Positions 1-7,621 of a stretch of DNA of 25,917 nt are shown here, in pieces; the stretch's first letter is position 1; every line of letters starts with the position of its first letter. The translations under genes were made by a program, and so were the position numbers. Origin of the DNA: an uncultured Planctomycetaceae bacterium (GTDB lineage Bacteria; Planctomycetota; Planctomycetia; Pirellulales; Thermoguttaceae); NCBI GenBank assembly GCA_947307005.1, contig CAMZHY010000005.1:1-25917 (forward strand), read 5' to 3'. The notes under the pieces were generated by a model. The model did no database searches. It was not told the origin of the DNA and was given only the letters and a program-made list of their open reading frames with translations.

Positions 1-381
1 AAGGCGACGCGGTGGAACGCGGCGGTCGAGTTCGAATCCGCGTGGCAACAGGGCTTCATGCGTAGATTCTTTGAAAGTTTCGATTGGCAGAACCTGAAGC
101 CGGACTTTAACGACGGGAATATCTTCAGTCCGGATCAGGCGTATTACGTCGCGGCTTCCGTTGGAAACGAGATTTACGCGATCTATCTTTATATGCGGAG
201 CAGAAGTTCCGGATCTGTTCTCGGTTTGGACATAGCCAGGAGTTACGACGCGGCGTGGTTCGACCCGAGAACCGGTGAAACAGTCGAAATCGGCGAGATT
301 AGACCTGACTCCCAAGGGACGTGGAAAGCCCCGGAGAAGCCCGGCGCCGAGGATTACGCGCTGTTTTTGAAGAAGAAATAA
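1..381 (+). CDS. C-terminal part of a DUF4038 / apiosidase-like glycoside hydrolase (5' end outside window)
   Basis: The frame is open from the first base to the TAA at 379-381, so this is the 3' end of a longer gene; the ATG at 58 is internal. The visible ~126 residues resemble the C-terminal putative collagen-binding domain (Collagen_bind_2) that follows the catalytic DUF4038 barrel. Supporting segments are a start like MRRFFESFDWQNLKPD, a central YYVAASVGNEIYAIYLY strand pair, then AWFDPRTGE and a GTWKAPE...DYALFLKK ending. Family members are secreted enzymes acting on plant polysaccharide side chains (GH140-like apiosidases). The catalytic domain is not in view, so activity and substrate cannot be judged. 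No terminator is visible directly downstream. Confidence 0.75.
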   Translation, partial: KATRWNAAVEFESAWQQGFMRRFFESFDWQNLKPDFNDGNIFSPDQAYYVAASVGNEIYAIYLYMRSRSSGSVLGLDIARSYDAAWFDPRTGETVEIGEIRPDSQGTWKAPEKPGAEDYALFLKKK

Positions 382-523
382 GTCGGGGCGCGCAACCTAA
401 GACGTTAAAAATGAAATTTGTTCTCATCTGGGAATATCAGTTCCGACGAGACAGGTTTGAGTTCGGGGGAAGATGTTCGAGAAGAAGAACACGGCGCCGA
501 CAAAGGACGAGCAGTCGCGATAT

Positions 524-538
524 TTCGAACGGTTCGAA
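524..538. repeat. Perfect 7+1+7 palindrome
   Basis: TTCGAAC, one G, then GTTCGAA forms an exact dyad in the spacer between the glycosidase fragment and tsaB. It could be a regulator binding site, but no promoter elements surround it and TTCGAA is a common word in this genome, so chance is quite possible. Confidence 0.3.
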
Positions 539-854
539 GTCCTCTGACGGTTTCCCGCATAAATGTCGGACGTCTTTCCTCGCCGACGAAAGATAAGAGC
601 AGGGATCGTCGCAAACTTAAGGGAGCGCGATAGGGCGAGTTTGGCACGCAAATCCAAACTGTTTCAGCGCATTTTTGGTCTTTTCACAATTCTGAATCGA
701 ACGCGACACGCGGAGTTTAAAATCGTCTCTTGCTAAGGGACGTTTGTGATTCTGACGGTTGTTCGTTGAATTGGTCCGCATTTTTTCAGTACATAAAAAT
801 GACGCAATACCGTTTTTAACACCCGACCTTCGCGTCCGTCTTGGACGCGCCCCC

Positions 855-883
855 CTGTCTAAAGAAGCTTTAAAGGGTATACT
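855..883 (+). promoter_or_regulatory. Weak candidate sigma-70 promoter for tsaB
   Basis: TATACT at 878-883 matches the -10 consensus at five of six positions. The hexamer 17 bp upstream (CTGTCT, 855-860) is a poor -35. It lies about 75 bp before the tsaB start, a reasonable leader length. No stronger alternative is seen nearby; TTGAAT/TACATA at 766-795 is weaker at the -10. Confidence 0.3.
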
Positions 884-958
884 CAGAGACTGGGTTTTCG
901 GGCGGCGCGTCGAATTGTTCATCGGCAATCGACGGCGTCCTCGAGGAACGGGAAAAAG

Positions 959-1801
959 ATGAAAACGATATCAAAACTGCTTGCGCTGGAAACGACCGAC
1001 GTTTCTGGGAGCGTTGCGCTTTGCGAAGAGGGACGGATTGTTGAGCGGCGGTTTCTCGACCCTTTACGTCGTAGCGCTCAGACCCTTGCCCCGGCGATTC
1101 AGGCGCTTTTGAACGACCGCGGCTGGCGACCATCCGACGTGGACGTCGTCGGCGTAGCGGTAGGACCGGGGTCTTTTACCGGGTTACGCGTTGGAGTGGC
1201 GACCGCCAAAATGTTTGCGTGGGCGACGAACGCGCAAATCATCGGGGTCGACTCGCTTGACGTCGTCGCCGGACTCTGTCTGCGTTCCGAGAACATTGAA
1301 ACGACGGGCGTGGGAGCAATCGTTCTCTCCGTGGGAATAGACGCTCAGCGCGGGGACGCCGCGGTTCGCAATTATCTGGTGGCCGAAGGGACTGCTGTTC
1401 CGCTTGACGAGCGCTTTCATGTCGTTTCGATTAAGAGGTGGTTGGGGACGGACGATTCATCCCTTTGGGAAAAATCCCTTGACGACGACTCGCGCGAGGA
1501 ATGGGAAAGCGCTTTGGCTCGCATGTCGACAGAAACGGTTGAGAAGTTGCGACGGGCGACGCTTCGAGACGTGGTTTTTGCAGGTCCCGCGCTTCGCCGC
1601 GTTAAGGATTTGGCGTCGATTCGTCCATTCCTTAGGCTGGCTCCCGACGAACTTTGGACTCCCGACGCTGCAGGGGTCGCTTTTACCGCGTGGAATCGCG
1701 CGGTTAGCGGCTCTTTCGACGACGCGTGGAGTATTCTACCGGTCTATTCGCGTCGCGCCGCCGCTGAGGAAAAGGCGTTGGCCAAGGCTTCGTCTCGGTA
1801 A
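959..1801 (+). CDS. tsaB: tRNA threonylcarbamoyladenosine biosynthesis protein TsaB
   Basis: The 280-residue protein matches TsaB, the inactive ASKHA-fold partner of TsaD in forming t6A37 on ANN-decoding tRNAs in the cytoplasm. The N-terminus has the family start LALETTDVSGSVAL. The diagnostic GPGSFTGLRVG motif is at residues 69-79, and the C-terminus carries an LPVYSRRAAAEEK segment equivalent to the usual P-x-Y-L-R...AEE ending. Length is somewhat above the common 220-240, with an acidic insertion around residues 165-190. The ATG is preceded by a purine-rich GGAACGGGAAAAAG stretch. TsaD, TsaE and TsaC are not in this window, so the gene stands apart from its usual partners. cysC follows 98 bp later with its own ribosome binding site. 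Confidence 0.92.
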   Translation: MKTISKLLALETTDVSGSVALCEEGRIVERRFLDPLRRSAQTLAPAIQALLNDRGWRPSDVDVVGVAVGPGSFTGLRVGVATAKMFAWATNAQIIGVDSLDVVAGLCLRSENIETTGVGAIVLSVGIDAQRGDAAVRNYLVAEGTAVPLDERFHVVSIKRWLGTDDSSLWEKSLDDDSREEWESALARMSTETVEKLRRATLRDVVFAGPALRRVKDLASIRPFLRLAPDELWTPDAAGVAFTAWNRAVSGSFDDAWSILPVYSRRAAAEEKALAKASSR

Positions 1802-1899
1802 ACTCGTCTTTCGATCAACATTTTTCCTGCGATATTTCAGAAATTCACTCTTCCACGTGAAGAAACGTTAATCTTTAGCAATAGAAGTGAGGAATCGCC

Positions 1900-2544
1900 A
1901 TGTCAGAAGTCGAAGTTTACTGGCACGAACACGCCGTATCCCGTGAAGAAAAGGAGAAACTCAACGGCAATAAGGGTTGCGTTCTCTGGTTTACCGGTCT
2001 CAGCGGCAGCGGTAAGAGTACGGTCGCCAATATTGTCGACCATAAGTTGCACGAACTTGGCAAACGAAGTTTTGTCCTCGACGGCGACAACGTCCGACAC
2101 AATCTTAACGCGTCCCCAAAAATTCTCGCGGAAAAGCACTCTGAAGAGTTTTCAAAGCGGTTTGGTCTCGGATTTTCCGCACAAGATCGCGAGGAGAATA
2201 TCCGCCGCATCGGCGCGGTTGCGAAACTTTTTGCGGAGTCGGGAACAATAGCGATCACCGCGTTCATTAGTCCTTATCGCGTCGACCGCGACAACGTTCG
2301 CGCAATGAATCAGGGCGACTTCTTCGAGGTCTACGTTTCAACTCCCCTCGAAGTTTGCGAACAACGCGATCCTAAAGGTCTCTATAAGAAGGCTCGCGCG
2401 GGAGAAATCAAAGGTTTTACGGGAATTGACGATCCCTATGAGCCGCCTCTGAATCCGGAACTTACTATCGACGGTTCAAAGGCGACGGCAGACGAACTTG
2501 GCGACCAAGTCGTCGCCTTCTTGAAGGAGAAGGGCGTCGTCTGA
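1900..2544 (+). CDS. cysC: Adenylylsulfate (APS) kinase
   Basis: The 214-residue single-domain protein matches APS kinase, which phosphorylates adenosine 5'-phosphosulfate to PAPS using ATP. The P-loop GLSGSGKST is at residues 33-41, the DGDNVRHNLN substrate motif is at 61-70, and FISPYRVDRDNVR and GIDDPYEPPLNPEL are typical of the family. Length is normal for CysC. The ATG follows GTGAGGAATCGCC, a fair ribosome site. No CysD/CysN sulfurylase, PAPS reductase or sulfotransferase gene is nearby, so whether the PAPS feeds assimilation or sulfation cannot be read from context. A strong terminator follows at 2599-2645. Confidence 0.95.
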   Translation: MSEVEVYWHEHAVSREEKEKLNGNKGCVLWFTGLSGSGKSTVANIVDHKLHELGKRSFVLDGDNVRHNLNASPKILAEKHSEEFSKRFGLGFSAQDREENIRRIGAVAKLFAESGTIAITAFISPYRVDRDNVRAMNQGDFFEVYVSTPLEVCEQRDPKGLYKKARAGEIKGFTGIDDPYEPPLNPELTIDGSKATADELGDQVVAFLKEKGVV

Positions 2545-2598
2545 AGGTCGCCGCGCTCTGCGGAACAATAGTTCGACGACGAAATGCGGTAAGAGGGG

Positions 2599-2645
2599 GC
2601 GTTTGTTCGTTCTTGTTAATTGGACGAACAAACGCTTTGTTTTTA
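2599..2645 (+). terminator. Rho-independent terminator after cysC
   Basis: A perfect 12-bp stem (GCGTTTGTTCGT at 2599-2610 paired with ACGAACAAACGC at 2624-2635) with a 13-nt loop is followed directly by TTTGTTTTT. It lies 55 bp after the cysC stop and separates cysC from xylA. Confidence 0.9.
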
Positions 2646-2720
2646 GAATGTAAAAGTTTCTTGCGTTTTTTTCTTTTTTGAGATTTTACCGTTCAGATTC
2701 TTTCCTCTGACAAGGTAATC

Positions 2721-2729
2721 TGCTATACT
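2721..2729 (+). promoter_or_regulatory. Extended -10 promoter for xylA
   Basis: TGCTATACT is an extended -10 (TGn followed by a 5/6 match to TATAAT). The expected -35 position (around 2701-2706, TTTCCT) is weak, as is common with extended -10 elements. It lies after the cysC terminator and about 170 bp before the xylA start, so xylA would have a long leader. Confidence 0.6.
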
Positions 2730-2856
2730 GAGTCAAGTATTTTTAGCGCGGACGACAGGATCGGTCTCAAATCCGTGAAGGCGGTGGTTCTATCGTCTTT
2801 TATTTTGAGGAACGGTCGACGCGTTTTTGGCGCCGCGCCGCGCCCGCTTTATACAT

Positions 2857-2868
2857 GCCGACGTCGGC
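2857..2868. repeat. 12-bp palindrome in the xylA leader
   Basis: GCCGACGTCGGC is a perfect palindrome about 30 bp before the xylA ATG, inside the predicted untranslated leader. It could be an operator or a small RNA hairpin near the ribosome site. GACGTC-type words are very frequent in this window, which lowers its weight. Confidence 0.3.
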
Positions 2869-2897
2869 GATTCGACGTTGCTTTAGGAGAATGCAAA

Positions 2898-4211
2898 ATG
2901 GCTGCTTTTTCGGAAGTTTCCAAGATTCAGTACGAAGGTCCAGAATCGAAAAACCCGCTCGCGTTCCGCTTTTATAATCCCGACGAGGTTATCGAAGGGA
3001 AGAAAATGAAGGATCATCTGCGCTTCTGCTGCGCCTTCTGGCACACGATGCGCATGAACGGCGCCGACCCCTTCGGCGTCGGTACGATGCTTCGCCCTTG
3101 GGACGACGGTTCCGATTCGATTGAGAACGCTCAGAATCGCGTTCGCGTCTTCTTCGAATTTCTCGAGAAGTGCGGATTGGGATACTATGCGTTCCACGAT
3201 CGCGACGTTGCTCCTGAAGGCGCCAATTTTGCAGAAACGTGCAAGAATCTCGACGCCGTCGTCAAGGTTTTTAAAGAAGAGTCCGAACGCACCGGCATTA
3301 AGATGCTTTGGGGCACTGCGAACCTCTTTGGCAACCCCCGCTATATGCACGGAGCCGCGACGAGTTGCAACGCGACGTCGTTTGCCTATGCCGCCGCTCA
3401 GGTTAAGAAAGCTCTTGAAGTTTCTCTCGAACTCGGCGCCCAAGGGTACACCTTCTGGGGCGGTCGCGAAGGCTATCAGTGCATTTGGAACACTGACATG
3501 AAACGCGAAGTCGATCACCTCGCTCAGTTCATGCATATGGCGGTGGATTACGCTCGAGAAATTGGTTTCAAAGGTCAGTTCTACTTCGAACCGAAACCAA
3601 AGGAACCCACGAAGCATCAGTATGACTTCGACGTTGCGACGTGCATTAACTTCCTGCGCGCTTATGGGCTCGACAAAGACGTCAAGATGAACATCGAGAC
3701 GAACCACGCGACCCTTGCCGGTCATAGCGTTGAACATGAAATGGAAGTCGCCGGCAGCCAAGGTTTCCTTGGATCAGTCGACGCCAACTCGGGCGATATG
3801 CTCCTTGGTTGGGACACCGACCAGTTCCCGACCGACGTCTACATGACGACCAAAATGATGCTTGTGCTCATGAAGTACGGCGGTTTCACGACGGGCGGCT
3901 TCAACTTCGACGCGAAAGTTCGTCGCGAAAGTTTCGAGCCGATCGATCTGTTCTACGCTCACGTCGGCGGCATGGACGCTTTCGCGAAGGGGCTTCGCGT
4001 TGCCGCCGCAATTCGCGCCGACGGTGTTTTTGATCGGATGCTTAAGGAACGTTACGCGTCTTGGGACACGGGAATTGGCGCTGAAATCGAAGCTGGAAAG
4101 CACGATTTCAAATCCCTTTACAACTATATGATTGAAAAGGGCGACGCCGATCCGAACAAGAGCGGACGCCAAGAGCTTATTGAGAACATTCTCAATACGT
4201 TCATGTTCTGA
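2898..4211 (+). CDS. xylA: Xylose isomerase
   Basis: The 437-residue cytoplasmic, metal-dependent enzyme interconverts D-xylose and D-xylulose. The active-site set is complete: His100 and Asp103 in FHDRD, Glu231 in EPKPKEPTKHQYD, Glu267 and His270 in ETNHATLAGH, Asp295 in DANSGD, Asp306 and Asp308 in WDTDQF, and Asp338 in FNFD. These are spaced exactly one residue short of the E. coli numbering, and the length is nearly the same (437 versus 440), which marks a class II enzyme. I chose the ATG at 2898 because TAGGAG lies about 10 bp upstream; the frame stays open to 2775, but that extra stretch is not protein-like and lies in the leader. No xylulokinase, transporter or xylose regulator gene is adjacent. 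Tandem terminators follow. Confidence 0.97.
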   Translation: MAAFSEVSKIQYEGPESKNPLAFRFYNPDEVIEGKKMKDHLRFCCAFWHTMRMNGADPFGVGTMLRPWDDGSDSIENAQNRVRVFFEFLEKCGLGYYAFHDRDVAPEGANFAETCKNLDAVVKVFKEESERTGIKMLWGTANLFGNPRYMHGAATSCNATSFAYAAAQVKKALEVSLELGAQGYTFWGGREGYQCIWNTDMKREVDHLAQFMHMAVDYAREIGFKGQFYFEPKPKEPTKHQYDFDVATCINFLRAYGLDKDVKMNIETNHATLAGHSVEHEMEVAGSQGFLGSVDANSGDMLLGWDTDQFPTDVYMTTKMMLVLMKYGGFTTGGFNFDAKVRRESFEPIDLFYAHVGGMDAFAKGLRVAAAIRADGVFDRMLKERYASWDTGIGAEIEAGKHDFKSLYNYMIEKGDADPNKSGRQELIENILNTFMF

Positions 4212-4265
4212 TAGCGATTCTAAACGCAGGCGACAGACGTGTTTTGATCGCTAATTGCTTAGTTC

Positions 4266-4308
4266 TCTCCCGTCGTTCCCTTGAGCGACGGGAGACGTCT
4301 GGTTTTTT
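4266..4308 (+). terminator. First terminator after xylA
   Basis: TCTCCCGTCG (4266-4275) pairs perfectly with CGACGGGAGA (4286-4295) across a 10-nt loop. A run of six T (4303-4308) begins seven bases after the stem, which is slightly far for a classical terminator. The next hairpin starts inside this T run. Confidence 0.65.
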
Positions 4309-4332
4309 GCGCGTGGCGCAATCGTTTTTTTT
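4307..4332 (+). terminator. Second, tandem terminator just before the kinase gene
   Basis: TTGCGC (4307-4312), a GTG loop and GCGCAA (4316-4321) form a tight hairpin followed by TCG and eight T (4325-4332). It ends about 15 bp before the ribosome site of the kinase gene, leaving no room for an ordinary promoter between them. Confidence 0.7.
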
Positions 4333-4359
4333 CTTGTGATTTACACAGAGGAGCGATTT

Positions 4360-7300
4360 ATGTCGTCGTCTTTTTCCTCCATGAACGAGGACGCCCGAGA
4401 CGCTTCTTTTCGGGGGCGCGACGACGAATTGCAACGTTTGAATCAACCCCAGAGCGACGACAAGAGAGAGCAATTGTCCTCGTCGACTTCTTCTGATTCA
4501 GACGACGATAGCGACGCCGAGACGCCCGCGAACGATTCAAATCCGCCTTCTAAGGTTGAATCTATAACGACCGGCGACGAGGGCGGAGACGCGTCCGAAG
4601 GTCTCTCGACCATCCCTTCCGCGAATCAGCCAACTCCCCCGTCTAACGGGACATCCTCGGAGAACATTTCGACTGATGGCGCGACTGTCGTCGCGCCCGG
4701 ACTTGCCGCCGGTTCTTCCGACTTTTCCGACCTTCAACTGATTAGTTCGACTCCAGACGACGGACTTCAAATCGGCGAGATGTTCGGACAATTCAAAATT
4801 GTCCGTTACGTTGGCGGCGGCGGTATGGGACATGTCTACGAAGCGTTCGACTGCGATCTTGAACGAAAAGTTGCAATAAAAGTCCTGCCGAAGAAAAAGG
4901 CGGAGGACTCGACGCTTGTCGCTCGTTTTCTCAACGAAGCGAAGTCGACCGCCCGCCTGAATCATGAAAATATCGCGCAAGTCTATCTCTATGGAAACGT
5001 TTCGGGAATTCCATATATCGCGTTGGAATACGTCGAAGGCGTAAATCTCCGCGACTGGGTGCGCAACAACGGCGCGTTGGATCTCAGCGACGCGATTAAC
5101 TACGTCCTGCAAACGGCCTCCGCGCTTTCTCACGCCGCCTCTCACGGCGTGACGCACCGCGACGTCAAACCTTCTAATATCATTGTAACGCCGCAGAAAC
5201 GCGTTAAGCTCATTGACATGGGGTTGGCGCGCATTCTTAGAACGTCCGCTTCCGACGATCTGACCGAAAGCGGCGTGACGCTTGGCACGTTCGACTATAT
5301 CTCGCCCGAGCAGGCGAAAGATCCGCGACTTGCCGACGTCAGAAGCGACGTGTATTCGCTTGGCTGTTCCTTTTATTTCTTTTTGACGGCCTCGCCCCCT
5401 TTTCCAGACGGCACGGCGCTTCAAAAACTTCTCATGCACCAAGGCGACGAGGCTCCCGACGTGCGCGATCGGAACCCTGCGATTCCCGTCGAGATTGCCG
5501 CTGTCGTTAAGAAGATGATGATGAAGAATCCGAATGATCGTTATCAGACTCCGGATATTCTCATTCAAGATCTTCTGCAAATCGTCGAAATGCTTCATCT
5601 CGACGTTGCGCAACGCGACTATATTGGAGTCGCGAAGCGGGGAACAAAAGCGCGGACGATTCCTTTGTCGGCGATTCCCGCGATTGTGGCCGCGCTAGTA
5701 TTCGCGTTTCTTATCTCGTTTCTGTATTTTTTCGATTCTGGATCTGACTTAACGTTGCCGACGGTGGAGTCTCCGCCCGTTGTGGCGTTAAATGTTGAAG
5801 AAAGCCCTTCTACGACTTCCGCCGGCGGCGAGGAGAGCGAATCCAATTCGAGCGACGTCGTTTCGACTCCCCAAAAAATTTCTCCAGACGAGGGCGGCGA
5901 CGGCTCCAACTCTTTGGTTGTCAACGAGGGCGTTGAGTACGAATCAGTTGATCTCGACGCGCTTTATACGGCGGCGTTTACTCCAACTCTCGAAGAAACG
6001 CCCGCTCTATTTTTCGACGCAACGCGGACGGAACTTCGTCTTTTCCTGCGCGGCGACGTTTCCGTTGCCGACGATAGTCGAGCCGCGTTTGGCTGGAGCG
6101 CCGCTCCAATCAGAAAAGACAAGGGCGTAAGGGACTCGTCCCCCGATACGTTTGGCGGGGGGGCGACGTTCTCCGCCAACGTCCTAGAAACGTCGGAAGA
6201 TAATATTGAAACTTCGTCGAAATCCTTTACCGCGTACTCCTTCCTCGACGCGTCGGTCAATTCCAACGTCGGCTCAACGACCGACGTTGTTGAAACGGCG
6301 CGAATTGTCGACGGTCGCGGCGAAGAACCCAACACGTACGCGACGCTTCAATCGGCGTTGACGGCGCCTTCTCGAGATCCTTCCGAGATTGTTCGCGTCG
6401 AATTACGATTTAACGATTCGATGGAGACTTTGCCGATTTCACTTTTTGACAGGAACGTTGAGATAATCGCGGCGGAAGGACTTCGTCCGACGCTTGTTTT
6501 TAAGTCCTCTGAGACGACGGACGGAGGGTGGGGACGTCGAATGTTTTTGCTCGATTCCTCGAAACTTGTGGTCCGCGGAGTCGATATCGATTTTACCGTT
6601 CCTTCGCAGGAGGTTGTCGCCTCGGAATGGTCCGTTTTTGAGGCGTTAGGAGCGTCGGAATTAACGCTTGAAGAATCAACGGTCTCCGTTTGCAATATGA
6701 CAGGCGACTCATTCACGTCGCCGTTACATTCAAACGTCGCATTTTTTCGCGCGTCCGACGATTCGTTGCTTGATTCGACTTTTGATTCAGTTTCTTCAAA
6801 CGACGATCAATCAGCGATTGGTCAAGCGTTTAAAGTTCATCTTAGCAACGTGTTAGCACGAGGCGAGGCGACGCTTTTTTCCGTCGAAAAAGCCGGCGGT
6901 CGATATGAGGCTCGAAACAGCGGGTTTAATATTTCAGGCCCTTTTTTGCATTACGTTGACAGCGAGAGTGTTGAATCTGACGCGGCGCTTCGGTTTACGT
7001 TCGAATTAGATCACGTTGTCGCGCTTGGACGATCATGTCTTGTTCGGTTGGATTCCGAGTTGAAGTCTGAACCAACGTTCGAAGCCGAAGTGGGAACCGG
7101 CGAAGATCGCTCGACTTCCAACGTAGAATCGGAATCGATCCCGCAGCGCGTCGTGACGAGAAAACTTCCGCATTTTGAGGTCAAGTGCGTCGACTCTATC
7201 TTTTGTTTCGAAAATCAACCTATTGCCTTAGTCACGTCTCCCGCGCTTGTCGATCTCGAATCATTCGAGAACGAATGGACTTTTGATCGACTAATTGCTC

Positions 7301-7581
7301 TAGACGTCGCTTCTTTTTGGCGGCGCCGTTCGAGTCGAACGAGTTCTTGGCAGGATTACGCGTTTGAACCTAGAAGATATCGTTCAGAAAGCGCGACTCT
7401 AAAGGGGCTTAATAGCGACGCGCACGAACGTTTCGAGAATATTTCGCCTCATCTCTTTTCGCTTTATGATTTTTCGAACTGGATTTTAAATCCGATCCAT
7501 ACCGCTTCGAACCTTTCGGATGAGTTGCGAGAGGTAGGCGAAGAGATTAAAAATGAATTTGTCGATAAGTTTTCCGATTAA
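4360..7581 (+). CDS. Transmembrane Ser/Thr protein kinase with a large exported C-terminal domain, probably beta-helical
   Basis: The protein is about 1073 residues. Residues 1-135 are acidic, Ser-rich and probably disordered. The kinase domain (~140-405) has the glycine loop VGGGGMGHV near 151-159, Lys174 in VAIKVLP, HRDVKPSN at 266-273, Asp286 in a DMG variant of DFG, and SPEQ at 315-318, so it should be active. One membrane helix spans about 434-458. The remaining ~600 residues would be outside the cytoplasm. Part of this (about 646-970) shows short repeated strand-turn units such as LVVRGVDIDF and KVHLSNVLARG, suggesting a pectin-lyase-like beta-helix (inference). The start at 4360 was chosen because AGAGGAG lies 6-7 bp upstream; a GTG at 4336 is in frame but lacks a site. 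The next gene, an FHA-sigma-54 activator, begins 40 bp later and may read its phospho-signal. Confidence 0.9.
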   Translation: MSSSFSSMNEDARDASFRGRDDELQRLNQPQSDDKREQLSSSTSSDSDDDSDAETPANDSNPPSKVESITTGDEGGDASEGLSTIPSANQPTPPSNGTSSENISTDGATVVAPGLAAGSSDFSDLQLISSTPDDGLQIGEMFGQFKIVRYVGGGGMGHVYEAFDCDLERKVAIKVLPKKKAEDSTLVARFLNEAKSTARLNHENIAQVYLYGNVSGIPYIALEYVEGVNLRDWVRNNGALDLSDAINYVLQTASALSHAASHGVTHRDVKPSNIIVTPQKRVKLIDMGLARILRTSASDDLTESGVTLGTFDYISPEQAKDPRLADVRSDVYSLGCSFYFFLTASPPFPDGTALQKLLMHQGDEAPDVRDRNPAIPVEIAAVVKKMMMKNPNDRYQTPDILIQDLLQIVEMLHLDVAQRDYIGVAKRGTKARTIPLSAIPAIVAALVFAFLISFLYFFDSGSDLTLPTVESPPVVALNVEESPSTTSAGGEESESNSSDVVSTPQKISPDEGGDGSNSLVVNEGVEYESVDLDALYTAAFTPTLEETPALFFDATRTELRLFLRGDVSVADDSRAAFGWSAAPIRKDKGVRDSSPDTFGGGATFSANVLETSEDNIETSSKSFTAYSFLDASVNSNVGSTTDVVETARIVDGRGEEPNTYATLQSALTAPSRDPSEIVRVELRFNDSMETLPISLFDRNVEIIAAEGLRPTLVFKSSETTDGGWGRRMFLLDSSKLVVRGVDIDFTVPSQEVVASEWSVFEALGASELTLEESTVSVCNMTGDSFTSPLHSNVAFFRASDDSLLDSTFDSVSSNDDQSAIGQAFKVHLSNVLARGEATLFSVEKAGGRYEARNSGFNISGPFLHYVDSESVESDAALRFTFELDHVVALGRSCLVRLDSELKSEPTFEAEVGTGEDRSTSNVESESIPQRVVTRKLPHFEVKCVDSIFCFENQPIALVTSPALVDLESFENEWTFDRLIALDVASFWRRRSSRTSSWQDYAFEPRRYRSESATLKGLNSDAHERFENISPHLFSLYDFSNWILNPIHTASNLSDELREVGEEIKNEFVDKFSD

Positions 7582-7621
7582 CCTCCGGGAGTATTCCTCC
7601 CCCATTCCGAATTGATAATCA

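Larger units (their letters stand above)
382..958. other. 577-bp region without a convincing gene
   Basis: Several overlapping short frames on both strands occur here, but none has a ribosome binding site, a recognisable domain or a steady codon pattern like the flanking genes. The stretch holds a 15-bp perfect palindrome at 524-538 (TTCGAACGGTTCGAA) and a weak sigma-70-like -10 (TATACT) at 878-883, about 75 bp before tsaB. I see no tRNA, repeat array or insertion-sequence end. It may be an old decayed gene or a plain spacer. Confidence 0.5.

Noticed and set aside
31..45. GAGTTCGAATCC resembling a tRNA T-arm
   Set aside because: It lies inside the coding frame of the glycosidase fragment and no acceptor or anticodon arms can be formed around it.
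640..657. TTGGCACG as a possible sigma-54 -24 element
   Set aside because: The required GC of the -12 element is not at the right distance (the position reads CA), so it is not a credible sigma-54 promoter.
617..928. A 103-codon minus-strand frame upstream of tsaB
   Set aside because: No ribosome site, no recognisable domain, and composition unlike the other genes of the window.
1404..1871. A 155-codon frame overlapping the end of tsaB
   Set aside because: Different frame of tsaB, Arg-rich and without a ribosome site; TsaB continues normally to its own stop.
2883..3761. A 292-codon open frame antisense to xylA
   Set aside because: xylA is complete and conserved on the sense strand; the antisense product shows no family features.
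4537..5613. A 358-codon open frame antisense to the kinase domain
   Set aside because: The sense strand encodes an intact kinase with all catalytic motifs. The antisense frame has no ribosome site or known domain and follows from GAC/GTC-rich codon use.
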